A stretch of DNA of 64,000 nucleotides from Bacillus sp. sid0103 (GCF_019219025.1 NZ_JAHUWN010000003.1:186001-250000), one strand, 5' to 3'; counted from the first letter of the stretch, positions 45,413 through 55,508 are shown. Numbers and translations are program-made. Notes: generated by a model not told the origin, from the letters alone.

Positions 45413-46352
45413 GGAGCATTCCTCCCATCCATATCATTAATAAAAATAAAAAGACCGTTCTCTTAAGAATAGAATTGGCTTTAAGAATATGATTCGCTTG
45501 AATCGGCTGGAGCGATTCTCCCATTTTTGCACGGTCTGAAACGACTCCTTTGTAATAATTGATACCGCCAAGTTGTATCCCTAAAATAGCCGCGACAGCT
45601 GCTTCACCCCAGCCGCTGTTAGGGCTTGGATGCTTCTTCGCATCACGGAACAAAATGGACCACGCCATTCTCTGTCCTGTCCTTTCAGGTGGTTTAGAAA
45701 GCAGCATGATCATCCCTGTTAATCGGCTGGGGATCCAATTCATCACATCATCCCATTTTGCAGACGCCCAGCCAAACTCTTTATATTTTTCGTTCATATG
45801 GCCCACCATCGAGTCGCAAGTATTCGCAGCCCGATAAACCATCGCAAGTGGTGCACCGCCAATGAGTGCCCAAAACATAGGGGCTGTCACACCATCACTC
45901 GTATTTTCTGCGACCGTCTCAATCGCCCCCCGTGCAATTTCTCCTTCGTCCAGGGATGCTGTATCACGCCCCACAATATAGGATAGTTTTTCACGGGCTC
46001 TAGCTAGATCCCCATTGACTAATGGTTGATAAACCTCTACCGCTGCACTTTTTAAGCTCTTTTGGGCAATGGTTGTCGAAATAATCATACTTTCTACTAA
46101 AATCCCAGCAAAGGGATGCACCCAATAACTTACTACAACTAAAACCAGTGCGACGAAAAAAACAAATAGTAAAATAAAAAGGAGCATTCCCACCCCATTC
46201 CATTTCTTATACTTCCCTTTATTCCAACGTTTTTCAAAAAATGTAATCATCGTCCCAATCCATCTGACTGGATGGGGCCAATTGGGTGGATCGCCAATAA
46301 ACATGTCAATAAAATAGGCACCTGTAATTGCGACTAAATGATAGACGATCAT
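45369..46352 (-). CDS. cbiB: Adenosylcobinamide-phosphate synthase
   Basis: A 327-residue membrane protein linking aminopropanol phosphate to adenosylcobyric acid. FIGDPPNWPHPVRWIGTMI near residue 18 and IVGRDTASLDEGEIARGAIE near 127 are family signatures, along with GVTAPMFWALIGGAPLAMVY near 160. Several hydrophobic helices are visible. The ATG overlaps the BtuD-CbiZ stop (ATGA). Confidence 0.93.
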   Translation of the reverse strand: MIVYHLVAITGAYFIDMFIGDPPNWPHPVRWIGTMITFFEKRWNKGKYKKWNGVGMLLFILLFVFFVALVLVVVSYWVHPFAGILVESMIISTTIAQKSLKSAAVEVYQPLVNGDLARAREKLSYIVGRDTASLDEGEIARGAIETVAENTSDGVTAPMFWALIGGAPLAMVYRAANTCDSMVGHMNEKYKEFGWASAKWDDVMNWIPSRLTGMIMLLSKPPERTGQRMAWSILFRDAKKHPSPNSGWGEAAVAAILGIQLGGINYYKGVVSDRAKMGESLQPIQANHILKANSILKRTVFLFLLMIWMGGMLLDLAFTWLESSIFI

Positions 46353-47815
46353 TTTCGTTTCCTTTTATTTGATGTTTGAATCGCTTCGGTTGTACACTGG
46401 TAAACAGCCTTACTAATCAGCTTTCCTAATGGGGTAATAGTTCCAGCAAACTCCAATCTTTCTCCCCTTTGAGTTGCAGCAATTAAAATACTATCTGTCG
46501 AAGTTCCAGTAGCGAAAGTTCCTGTGAGTTCATCCATTACCTTTAGGTCATTCAACGCCTTTACTTTCGCTTCCGTTGCGGTCATGATGCTTTGGATAAA
46601 AGCCTCCTCCGTTAGCTCACCATCGACAAAAATCCATGTATTGATTGTTCCAGGTACCTTATCATACGAATGAACTTCACTTTTCGAGGCATCAATTGCA
46701 TTTCCCACTCCAGCTGTTACAACAACAAAAATCGAGAAGGTGTCACTCGTATACGTTTTGTATATGACATCCTCCAATATTACTGCAGTCATCATTCCAA
46801 CTGTTTCGGACGGTTCCATCCCTTTTGATTTGAGAAATGAAGCCATTTCTGAACGGTGATCATGACAATTATAATCCTTGTTGACATGCCGATTTACAAA
46901 TGTCTGATGCCATCCGGTACCTGAGCCAATTACTCCTGAGGACATCGTTCTTAATGGTATCGGGGATGTGAACTCGATAAAATCTTGTGATATATGTAAC
47001 CTCGAATCATCTAAATGAAAATCCAGCAATTCGCTCTTCACCTTTGGCAGTAAAACCATTTGTGGTGCAGCGACTTTAGGATGGGGGTGGTTTTGGATAT
47101 CGGTATGGTACACGTCTCTTATTCGTTCTTCACGTAACACCTCATTAGGAATGTGATCGATATTAATCCGTCCATTTTCAAGGAGGAGCAACCGGTCACA
47201 ATAAAGCCCAGCAAGGTTTAAATCATGAAAAATCGAGATGACAGTTAAACCGTTTTCTGCTGTCCATTGTTTTAGGAAATCTAGTAATTCCTTTTGATAC
47301 GATAAATCCAAATGGTTCGTGGGTTCATCTAAAAGAAGAATTTCAGGTTCTTGCGCTAAGGCTTGGGCGAGAAATACTCTTTGTTTTTCACCGCCTGATA
47401 ACTCCTGAATATTTTTATGTTGGAATTTGGCCACACCAATTTGATTCATTACCCGTTGGACAACCTCTTCATCGTCGTTACTCCAGGTTTGAAATAACCC
47501 CTTTTGATGGGCATAACGCCCGAGGGAGACGGTTTCTCTAACCGTGTAAGAGAAAGATTGTGATGAATGTTGGGACAGGACAGCAACAATTTGGGCCAAC
47601 TGTTTTGCCTTGTATTCCTGCAGACGTTTGCCATGGATCAGAATCTCCCCTTTTTGGAGCGGTAAAATGCCGCTTAGCATTTTCAAAAGGGTTGTCTTTC
47701 CACTTCCATTTGGTCCTAATATCCCGAATAGTTCTCCCTTTTTAACGTCAAAAGAAAGGTCCTTCAGAATTGCTTCACTCGAGTATCCTCCAGAAACCTT
47801 TTGCACGTTCAGCAT
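46349..47815 (-). CDS. BtuD-CbiZ fusion: corrinoid ABC ATPase + adenosylcobinamide amidohydrolase
   Basis: A 488-residue two-domain protein. Residues 1-250 are an ABC ATPase with Walker A GPNGSGKTT near 36, LSGGEKQRV near 138 and Walker B EILLLDEPTNHLDLS near 158. After a linker, residues about 270-480 form a CbiZ amidohydrolase domain (LRTMSSGVIGSGTGWHQTFV, DHRSEMASFLKSKG, VVTAGVGNAIDASKS, TGTFATGTSTDSILIAA). The ATPase energises BtuFC import; CbiZ cleaves the lower-ligand side chain from imported cobinamide or pseudocobalamin to give cobyric acid. The fusion physically couples import to remodelling and is known in some Bacilli. Confidence 0.92.
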   Translation of the reverse strand: MLNVQKVSGGYSSEAILKDLSFDVKKGELFGILGPNGSGKTTLLKMLSGILPLQKGEILIHGKRLQEYKAKQLAQIVAVLSQHSSQSFSYTVRETVSLGRYAHQKGLFQTWSNDDEEVVQRVMNQIGVAKFQHKNIQELSGGEKQRVFLAQALAQEPEILLLDEPTNHLDLSYQKELLDFLKQWTAENGLTVISIFHDLNLAGLYCDRLLLLENGRINIDHIPNEVLREERIRDVYHTDIQNHPHPKVAAPQMVLLPKVKSELLDFHLDDSRLHISQDFIEFTSPIPLRTMSSGVIGSGTGWHQTFVNRHVNKDYNCHDHRSEMASFLKSKGMEPSETVGMMTAVILEDVIYKTYTSDTFSIFVVVTAGVGNAIDASKSEVHSYDKVPGTINTWIFVDGELTEEAFIQSIMTATEAKVKALNDLKVMDELTGTFATGTSTDSILIAATQRGERLEFAGTITPLGKLISKAVYQCTTEAIQTSNKRKRK

Positions 47816-47818
47816 TCT

Positions 47819-48880
47819 TTAACCACTTCTTTCCATCTTTTTTCTTTGCAGCAGAATGATTCCAAAAATCGGAGCACCAATTAAGGCAGTAATTACACCA
47901 ATCGGTAATTCCGTTGGAGATATGATCGTTCTTGAAATCAGGTCAGCCAAAATTAAAAAACCGCTTCCCGTAATAATCGATAATGGAAGAAGATGGCAAT
48001 GATTAGAGCCCCACAATAATCTCGAAAGATGTGGAATCACCAATCCTACAAACCCAATGGTGCCTGACACCGCAACCGCCGCTCCAGTTAAAATAGAGCC
48101 TGCCGTTAAGATTATGAGCTTTTTCTTATGAACATTGACTCCTAAATGCTGTGCTCGTTCTTCTCCAAACGACATGGCATTTAGTTCTTTGGCATTAAAG
48201 ATTAGCAGACAAGAACCAATTACAAAAAACGGTAAAATGATTTTTATGTAATCCCAACCTCTCATCGATACACTACCTAAAAGCCAGCCAATAATTTGCC
48301 GGAGCTCATCCCCTGTAAGCGCAATCATGAGCGATATGATTGCTCCCAAGAAGGAGCTAAAAATAATTCCTGTTAAAATAATGGTTTCCACTCTTAAAGT
48401 ACGCTCTATTTTACTCGCAAATGTAAGGACTAGAAAGATTGTAAAAAAAGAAAATAGAATGCTCAGCAATGGTAAGGTAAAGGAACCGATGAAAGGGATG
48501 GAAAGTTGGAAAAATAGCGTTAACACTGCACCTACAGATGCCCCAGAGGATACACCTAATGTATATGGATCTGCTAATGGATTTCTGAGCAGACCTTGAA
48601 AGGCTGCCCCTGCAATAGCAAGGGAAGCCCCGACAAGACCTGATAATATCACTCTAGGTAAGCGTATGCTTAGGACAATACTCGAATACATTGGGTCAAT
48701 TGTCTCCAATGAAATAAATCCAAATAATTTTGCACTGATAATCTTCATAATCGTTAAGATTGGAACTGAAATCGTTCCAATTGAAATACCTAATATAATA
48801 GATAGAACAAGGAAAATTCCAGCTAGAATATAGGCAACAAACTTGTTATTTAAAAACTTCAGGATAGACAGCCTTCGCAA
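47819..48880 (-). CDS. btuC: Corrinoid ABC transporter permease (BtuC/FecCD family)
   Basis: A 353-residue permease with about ten hydrophobic helices. FecCD hallmarks include RLPRVILSGLVGASLAIAGA near 73, FQGLLRNPLADPYTLGVSSGA near 95 and GTIGFVGLVIPHLSRLL near 270. It starts at TTG 48880 after GGAGTAG, overlapping btuF by 35 bases. It forms the B12 import channel with BtuD and BtuF encoded alongside. Confidence 0.92.
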   Translation of the reverse strand: MRRLSILKFLNNKFVAYILAGIFLVLSIILGISIGTISVPILTIMKIISAKLFGFISLETIDPMYSSIVLSIRLPRVILSGLVGASLAIAGAAFQGLLRNPLADPYTLGVSSGASVGAVLTLFFQLSIPFIGSFTLPLLSILFSFFTIFLVLTFASKIERTLRVETIILTGIIFSSFLGAIISLMIALTGDELRQIIGWLLGSVSMRGWDYIKIILPFFVIGSCLLIFNAKELNAMSFGEERAQHLGVNVHKKKLIILTAGSILTGAAVAVSGTIGFVGLVIPHLSRLLWGSNHCHLLPLSIITGSGFLILADLISRTIISPTELPIGVITALIGAPIFGIILLQRKKMERSG

Positions 48881-49811
48881 GTTCTTCTACTCCTTCAACG
48901 ATCCTTGGGCCAGAACGAGTGACCCGATCTGAATCGACATCCACGACATTCTTATTTTTTACGGCGCTGACCGATTCCCAGCCTTTTCTGCTTAAAACCT
49001 GGTCTTTCGGATTCTTCACATAGTAACCATAAGTAGTTACAATGACATCAGGATTGCGTTTAATCATTGCCTCCTGATCAATTTTAATCCAGCCTTCTTG
49101 ATCATTTGCGATATTTTCTGCATTTATTAAACTTAGCATCTGATCCATAAACGTATTCTTTCCAGGTGTATAAATTTCTGGTGCCGGTGAAACCTCGACA
49201 AATACTTTTTTCTTATCTTTTATTTTCTGTGCCTTTGCTTTAATATCTGCCAATTTATCCTTCATCGCGGTGATCATTTCTTCGGCTTTCACTGTTTCAC
49301 CGGTAGCTTTTCCAATCATATCAATGGAATCATAAATTTGGTCAAAATTTTGGGCATCATTAACGACTAAAACTGCAATGCCAGCATCTTTTAGCTGCTG
49401 GAGACCTGCTTCAGAATTGTGTGCTGAAGAGGCATGGGCTAACACTAAATCTGGTTTTAAGGAAATAATTTTTTCTAAATTTATTTCCTGTCCGCCGATT
49501 TTCTCTTTTTTCGTTGCAGCCTCCGGATAATTATCGAAATCGGATACACCCACCACTTCTTGATCGAGACCTAAAGCAAATGCAATTTCTGTATTACTTG
49601 GGATTAGTGAAACAATCTTTTCTGGTTTCTTTTCAATTGTTACTTTGGTTTGGGTAGCATCTGTAAGCGTAAGGGGATATGTTATTTCCGCCGTTTTCTT
49701 CTCAACACTGGATTTATTCTCTTCGTTTACTTGGTCATTCTTTTCAGCACAACCTGCTAATACTCCTACTGTCAATAATACTACTAACAGCAATGAATAC
49801 AACTTCTTCAT
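48846..49811 (-). CDS. btuF: Corrinoid-binding lipoprotein (BtuF-like)
   Basis: A 321-residue substrate-binding lipoprotein. The lipobox VLAGC is near residue 20, then a charged linker and the Fe/B12-type receptor domain (EKIVSLIPSNTEIAFALGL, KPDLVLAHASS, SLINAENIANDQEGW). It captures corrinoids outside the membrane. It is the first gene behind the cobalamin riboswitch, with CAGGGAG ahead of the ATG. The iron-siderophore receptor family is similar, but the operon points to corrinoids. Confidence 0.9.
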   Translation of the reverse strand: MKKLYSLLLVVLLTVGVLAGCAEKNDQVNEENKSSVEKKTAEITYPLTLTDATQTKVTIEKKPEKIVSLIPSNTEIAFALGLDQEVVGVSDFDNYPEAATKKEKIGGQEINLEKIISLKPDLVLAHASSAHNSEAGLQQLKDAGIAVLVVNDAQNFDQIYDSIDMIGKATGETVKAEEMITAMKDKLADIKAKAQKIKDKKKVFVEVSPAPEIYTPGKNTFMDQMLSLINAENIANDQEGWIKIDQEAMIKRNPDVIVTTYGYYVKNPKDQVLSRKGWESVSAVKNKNVVDVDSDRVTRSGPRIVEGVEELAKAVYPEVFK

Positions 49812-49897
49812 TTTTCTCCCTGCTTTCTGTGTAAAGTATCATGTATGTAACAAAAAATAAATCTTTTCTTGTGCCAAACAAAATGCTTGATAACAGC

Positions 49898-49931
49898 AAA
49901 AAACATCTCCAAAATGAAATGGAGATGTTGG
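49898..49931 (-). terminator. Riboswitch terminator
   Basis: On the minus strand, CATCTCC and GGAGATG form a stem followed by TTTTTTG. It lies between the cobalamin aptamer and btuF, so control is probably by transcription termination. Confidence 0.85.
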
Positions 49932-49939
49932 TATGATAG

Positions 49940-50150
49940 ATTCAGGTTACTAGCATAAGTAAAGAGAGTCTAGCCTTCAACACCTTCCTATCCTCGTAGG
50001 TTATTGGCGCACAAGAATTAGGCAGGTTTCCTGGCTCATGGTCATCGCTTCCTATGCCTTCCCATCGTATACGACAGTGACACAATATAGGTTGCTCCCA
50101 TTTACAGTGGCGGGACCGCGTTGGATTATACCAACTTCCCTTTTAAGCTT
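49940..50150 (-). ncRNA. Cobalamin (B12) riboswitch
   Basis: On the minus strand, AAAAGGGAAGTTGG opens the aptamer, followed by GGTCCCGCCACTGTAA and the B12 box AGCCAGGAAACCTGCC (50021-50036). These are the conserved cores of adenosylcobalamin aptamers. The 3' boundary is approximate. It sits just upstream of btuF and would shut off the salvage operon when B12 is plentiful. Confidence 0.93.
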
Positions 50151-50171
50151 AAAATCTTCTGAGAAGATTTT
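50151..50171. other. 21-bp palindrome upstream of the B12 aptamer
   Basis: AAAATCTTCT and AGAAGATTTT flank a single G. It immediately precedes the aptamer on the minus-strand transcript. It could be a regulator site or a leader hairpin. Confidence 0.4.
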
Positions 50172-50254
50172 AGCACCTAAATTTAAAAAAATATTTTTTG
50201 TTATATTTATTATAGAAAATGAGGAATGATTTGTATATGTTTTTTTACAACAAG

Positions 50255-50725
50255 TTATTGTTCAATGCTTCTGCATAAATTTGCCATTTCAATCGCAGCC
50301 GTTGCTGCATCCCAACCTTTATTTCCTGCCTTTGTACCAGCTCGCTCAATTGCTTGTTCGATTGAATCCGTTGTTAACACTCCAAAAATAACCGGAATGC
50401 CACTTTTTAGATTGATAGCAGAAACACCCTTTGCCACTTCATTACAAACATAGTCAAAATGCGGAGTAGAACCGCGAATGACCGTTCCAAGCGTGATCAC
50501 TGCATCATACTTTTTACTATTGGCCATTTTTTGTGCGATTAATGAAATCTCAAATGCCCCCGGAACCCATGCAATATCCACGTCAGTCTCGCTAACTCCA
50601 TGTCTTTTTAGTGCATCCTGTGCCCCGCTTAATAATTTACTGGTGATGAATTCATTAAATCGACCAACAACAATTCCAATTTTCAGACCAGATCCAACTA
50701 AATTTCCTTCAAAAATATTTCCCAT
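50255..50725 (-). CDS. ribH: 6,7-dimethyl-8-ribityllumazine synthase
   Basis: A 156-residue lumazine synthase condensing the ribitylaminouracil with dihydroxybutanone phosphate. Conserved [15 protein letters not shown] near 22, [15 protein letters not shown] near 55, [21 protein letters not shown] near 80 (catalytic His) and [14 protein letters not shown] near 127 are all present. GGAGGCAT precedes the ATG. It is the last gene of the shortened rib operon; the B12 leader begins about 100 bases downstream on the same strand. Confidence 0.95.
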   Translation of the reverse strand: MGNIFEGNLVGSGLKIGIVVGRFNEFITSKLLSGAQDALKRHGVSETDVDIAWVPGAFEISLIAQKMANSKKYDAVITLGTVIRGSTPHFDYVCNEVAKGVSAINLKSGIPVIFGVLTTDSIEQAIERAGTKAGNKGWDAATAAIEMANLCRSIEQ

Positions 50726-50781
50726 GAGTATGCCTCCATAAGTAGTTTTTGTGATTTGTATTTCTTCTTTTCAACAGGTAA

Positions 50782-51408
50782 TTAAACTTCCCGCTTAACC
50801 AAGTTTTCCTTTTTCATTCGGTATTCCACTAAATCCTTAATCGTAATCATTTTAAGGTTCATGTCCTTAGCAATTTTATGAAGCTCTGGGACGCGGGCCA
50901 TCGTTCCGTCCTCATTCATAATTTCACAAATGACTCCAGCGGGCTTAGCACCGCATAATTTAGCAAGATCTACAGCAGCTTCTGTATGCCCAGTTCTTCG
51001 CAAGACACCACCTTCTTTTGCAATAAGTGGAAACATATGACCTGGTCGTTTAAAATCATCCGCTTTTGATTCGGGATCAACCAAACTCATCACTGTTGCC
51101 GAGCGTTCAAACGCTGAAATGCCTGTCGTCGAAAACTTGTGATCAATGCTAACGGTAAACGCAGTTCCATGCGGATCCGTATTATTAGAAACCATTGGGG
51201 ATAAATCAAGCTTTTGAGCTAAATCCTCCTCAATCGGAATACAGATGAGACCTCTTCCGTGTGTTGCCATTAAGTTAATCACTTCCGGCGTTGCCTTTTC
51301 TGCAAGGGCAATAAAATCCCCTTCATTTTCCCTGTTCTCATCATCACAGACAATGACAACCTTCCCTTTTTTTAAGTCAGAAAGGGCTTCATCAATCGTA
51401 TTAAACAC
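50782..51408 (-). CDS. ribB: 3,4-dihydroxy-2-butanone-4-phosphate synthase, RibB-only
   Basis: A 208-residue DHBP synthase. [11 protein letters not shown] (metal site) is near residue 22, [16 protein letters not shown] near 136 and [15 protein letters not shown] near 158. In most Bacilli this activity is the N-terminal half of a roughly 400-residue RibBA with GTP cyclohydrolase II. Here the protein ends at LVKREV, just where the RibA half would begin. The start is GTG 51408 after AAAGGAGAG. It makes the four-carbon unit used by RibH. Confidence 0.93.
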   Translation of the reverse strand: MFNTIDEALSDLKKGKVVIVCDDENRENEGDFIALAEKATPEVINLMATHGRGLICIPIEEDLAQKLDLSPMVSNNTDPHGTAFTVSIDHKFSTTGISAFERSATVMSLVDPESKADDFKRPGHMFPLIAKEGGVLRRTGHTEAAVDLAKLCGAKPAGVICEIMNEDGTMARVPELHKIAKDMNLKMITIKDLVEYRMKKENLVKREV

Positions 51409-51465
51409 GTTTCATCTCTCCTTTCAATAGTACAACAAAACGAAAGCCTGATTTGATTCCTTTAT

Positions 51466-52125
51466 TTAATAAAATCCATTCTCTTCTAAAAAATTAGCGG
51501 TTATCCCTTTGTTACTTTTTTGCGGGGCATCATTTGATAGGTTATGGATAAAATGACCGACATATTTTCCAATCATATCGCATTCTAAATTAACAATATC
51601 TCCTGAACCCTTATTCCCTAAAATTGATTCTGACAATGTATGTGGAATAATCGATAAAGTAAAGCTTTTTTCCGAAACGGCAAAAACAGTTAAGCTTGTC
51701 CCATCGACCGCAATGGAACCTCTTAAGATTACATATCTTAATAATTCCGGCTCTGCTTCAATCTCATAGTAAACAGCATTCTCAAGTGACTGTTTACTTT
51801 TTATAACGCCAGTACCGTCAATATGTCCTGAAACGAAATGACCGCCAAACCTTCCACCGGCTGCCATCGCCCGCTCTAGATTTACTTTTGAACCTCGTTT
51901 AACCATGTTTAAACTGCTGGCTTTGACCGTTTCCGGCATCACATCTACTGTAAACAGTTTACCTGTAAAAGATGTAACGGTTAGACAGACCCCATTGACT
52001 GCAATACTGTCGCCAAGATGGACATCATTCAGTATTTTTTTTGCTTCAATGGTTAACACAAACGACTCACCAGTCCGCTGGATGTTCGCGACTACGCCAA
52101 TTTCCTCAATAATTCCAGTAAACAT
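51466..52125 (-). CDS. ribE: Riboflavin synthase alpha chain
   Basis: A 219-residue riboflavin synthase with the two tandem lumazine-binding repeats: MFTGIIEEIGVV plus GDSIAVNGVCLTV in the first, and FVSGHIDGTGVI plus GSIAVDGTSLTV in the second. It starts at ATG 52125, where GGAGAAGGAACG precedes it. It dismutates two lumazines to riboflavin. First gene behind the FMN riboswitch; the usual ribD is absent ahead of it. Confidence 0.95.
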   Translation of the reverse strand: MFTGIIEEIGVVANIQRTGESFVLTIEAKKILNDVHLGDSIAVNGVCLTVTSFTGKLFTVDVMPETVKASSLNMVKRGSKVNLERAMAAGGRFGGHFVSGHIDGTGVIKSKQSLENAVYYEIEAEPELLRYVILRGSIAVDGTSLTVFAVSEKSFTLSIIPHTLSESILGNKGSGDIVNLECDMIGKYVGHFIHNLSNDAPQKSNKGITANFLEENGFY

Positions 52126-52167
52126 ATCGTTCCTTCTCCTAACTATGTTTCCCTTTAATTCAGACTC

Positions 52168-52212
52168 TAAAAAAATAAGAAAGACCCTGAAGACAAAAGT
52201 CATCAGGGTTCT
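52168..52212 (-). terminator. FMN riboswitch terminator
   Basis: On the minus strand, ACCCTGA and TCAGGGT form a stem followed by CTTTCTTATTTTTTT. It lies between the aptamer and ribE. Confidence 0.8.
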
Positions 52213-52272
52213 TTAAAAGGCAATAGAAAATAAAGGCTTAAAAATAGGCATACTTCACCTATAGTTAATCCT

Positions 52273-52420
52273 GTCTTTTCCTTCTCCCATCCAGACTTTA
52301 ACTGTCGGCCCTGGAGTTTCACCAGATCCACCGCTTAACAAAAAATGTTAACCGGGTCACGGACTAAGAAGCATTGCTTCATCACCGCCGGTTAGGAATT
52401 TCACCTGACCCCGAAGGAAA
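52273..52420 (-). ncRNA. FMN riboswitch (RFN element)
   Basis: On the minus strand it reads CTTCGGGGTCAGGTGAAATT at the 5' end, CCGGCGGTGATGAAGCAATG in the middle and CTGGTGAAACTCCAGGGCCG toward the 3' end, closing with GGATGGGAGAAGG. These are hallmark RFN segments. It controls ribE-ribB-ribH by termination. From 52421 to 52583 I see only AT-rich sequence. Confidence 0.95.
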
Positions 52421-52583
52421 TTATTCGAATATATATTTATATGTTATGATACTTACTTCTAACAGTAAAGGAATTTGCTCTAAATAGTATGTCCTAAAAA
52501 AGAAATTAATACTATTGTCTTAATATTAGAACTATCATTATTAAAAAATAAGATAAATTACCCTGCTTATTTTACCTTCTATC

Positions 52584-53054
52584 CTATTGTTTATATGTCT
52601 TTATAGGTAAATAAATATCAAAATGAAGCTTGCCATTCGCATTTAGTTGTTTATGTTCTTCTTTATATACTTCTATACTTAATGCATTATGATCCTGTTC
52701 ATAGCCATATTCTTCCATCCAAAAATATATTTTTTTATATGTATTGTCTACTTCTTCAAGACTCCCATGATGGGTAGCAAAAACATAATTTTTACTTGGA
52801 ATCGTAAATCCAACCATACCTTCTGGAACTTCCTCAATTTTTTTAACCGGAGTTGTTACATAATAAGTAAATTCTGTTTCTCTGCTATGAAAAGGTGCAA
52901 TTAAAACTGGTTCGTTCGTTTGATAAGATACCTCTTCAAGTCGATTAAGCATCTCCTTAAATAGACTCGGGAGTGTATGGATTTGCGAGTAAGTTCCATT
53001 CCATGAAATTCCAACCACTTTCATTTCTTCTTTTTCTATTACTTGGATACTCAT
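52584..53054 (-). CDS. GyrI-like / AraC effector-binding domain protein
   Basis: A 156-residue stand-alone effector-binding (GyrI-like, SOUL-related fold) protein. It starts MSIQVIEKEEMKVVGISWNG and contains FTIPSKNYVFATHHGSLEEVDNTYKKIYFWMEEYGY, the typical ligand-pocket half. No DNA-binding helix-turn-helix is present. Such proteins bind or hydrolyse small molecules; no specific role can be named. GGGGGATT precedes the ATG. Confidence 0.8.
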   Translation of the reverse strand: MSIQVIEKEEMKVVGISWNGTYSQIHTLPSLFKEMLNRLEEVSYQTNEPVLIAPFHSRETEFTYYVTTPVKKIEEVPEGMVGFTIPSKNYVFATHHGSLEEVDNTYKKIYFWMEEYGYEQDHNALSIEVYKEEHKQLNANGKLHFDIYLPIKTYKQ

Positions 53055-53167
53055 TCTAATCCCCCTTTTGAATTATCATATTAATATAATTCTAATGATC
53101 ACTGTTAAAATCCTGCATAAATATTTCGACTAAATCATTCAAATAACTAAAGATCCCATAAGCAATT

Positions 53168-53201
53168 AAAAAGGCCGCTCAAGATATGAACGGCCTTATT
53201 C
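53168..53201 (-). terminator. Terminator after katA
   Basis: AAGGCCG and CGGCCTT pair; on the minus strand TTTTTAATTG follows. Confidence 0.8.
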
Positions 53202-53212
53202 TAATTTAATAG

Positions 53213-54673
<1,461 letters not shown>

Positions 54674-54711
54674 CTAATCACCTCGTAAACTATTTTTTAA
54701 AACTTAAGCAA

Positions 54712-54739
54712 ATTATAATATAAATTTTATTAAAATCAA
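54712..54739 (-). promoter_or_regulatory. Predicted katA promoter
   Basis: On the minus strand, -10 TATAAT (54712-54717) and -35 TTGATT (54734-54739) are separated by 16 bp. The -35 box lies inside the proximal arm of the palindrome carrying the PerR box. Confidence 0.55.
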
Positions 54740-54775
54740 TATTAATTTATAATAATTATAAATTAATATTGATTT
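54733..54775. promoter_or_regulatory. 43-bp perfect palindrome centred on a PerR box
   Basis: The central TTATAATAATTATAA (54747-54761) matches the PerR consensus in every defined position. The symmetry extends without mismatch to 21 bases on each side of the centre at 54754. PerR would repress katA until peroxide oxidises it. Confidence 0.85.
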
Positions 54776-54822
54776 CCAACATAATAACCTGTACCCACTA
54801 TTACATAGGTATTAAAAATAAA

Positions 54823-54862
54823 GGACGTTATTCCAAAAATACGAAATAACGTCCAAAAAAAT
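54823..54862. terminator. Orphan terminator-like hairpin
   Basis: GGACGTTATT and AATAACGTCC form a 10-bp stem, followed on the plus strand by A and T runs. It lies between divergent genes (katA and a small plus-strand gene), so it terminates no annotated gene. Confidence 0.5.
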
Positions 54863-55071
54863 TTTTTTAACTGTCTGTAGTCCTTTGTTGTATTTACGGA
54901 CGTCCCACCGTTTATTCTATCACATTAATTGTATGAAAATTTTTAAAAATTTGAAAATATTACGACTTAATAGAACCTCTTACGGAGTTCATCTCTTATG
55001 TCTATTCTTAAATGTTAATTTTGTTGAAAATAGCATATAATGGACGTAACACCTATATAGGAGGATTTTTT

Positions 55072-55275
55072 ATGACTGATTCAAATCAAACAAATACAAA
55101 TGAAGAGACAAAGAAGAAAATAAGTCTGCAAGAGGCGATGAAACAACAGCTTCAAAATAAGAAAAACAAATCTGCGGCAGGAAATGTAAGTGGAAATAAC
55201 TCGATGGCAACTAAAAAGCTGCAAAGTCAGCAAACGAAAAAAGTAAGCAATTCACGGAGAAAAATGGGTGTCTAG
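55072..55275 (+). CDS. Small hydrophilic protein, unknown function
   Basis: A 67-residue protein starting MTDSNQTNTNEETKKKISLQ and ending SRRKMGV. It is Lys/Gln/Asn-rich, with no membrane segment, likely flexible apart from an EAMKQQLQNKK helix. AGGAGG lies 6-7 bases before the ATG. Its end overlaps the GTG start of ywbE by 8 bases, so the two are coupled. I do not recognise a named family. Confidence 0.7.
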   Translation: MTDSNQTNTNEETKKKISLQEAMKQQLQNKKNKSAAGNVSGNNSMATKKLQSQQTKKVSNSRRKMGV

Positions 55276-55465
55276 TGGTCAAAATCGAGCTGATATTTCC
55301 CCAGGTGCGCTCGTCAAAATTGTCCTTAAAGCGGATCAACGAAGCGGGAAACTAACAGAGGGTACCGTCAAGGATATATTAACTAAGTCCAGTTTTCATC
55401 CCCATGGTATTAAGGTCAGGCTCACAGATAGACAAGTTGGCCGTGTAAAGGAAATAAATAATTAA
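55268..55465 (+). CDS. ywbE: YwbE family protein
   Basis: A 65-residue basic protein (RADISPGALVKIVLKADQRS, ending GIKVRLTDRQVGRVKEI). I recognise it as the YwbE family, widely conserved and uncharacterised, with a KOW/SH3-like beta pattern. The start is GTG 55268 with GGAGA upstream. A strong terminator follows at once. Confidence 0.85.
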   Translation: MSSGQNRADISPGALVKIVLKADQRSGKLTEGTVKDILTKSSFHPHGIKVRLTDRQVGRVKEINN

Positions 55466-55474
55466 TTAGGTAAA

Positions 55475-55508
55475 CCCCTCTGCGCTATAATGCAGAGGGG
55501 CTTTTTTA
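55475..55508 (+). terminator. Intrinsic terminator after ywbE
   Basis: CCCCTCTGC and GCAGAGGGG form a 9-bp stem followed by CTTTTTT. Confidence 0.9.
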
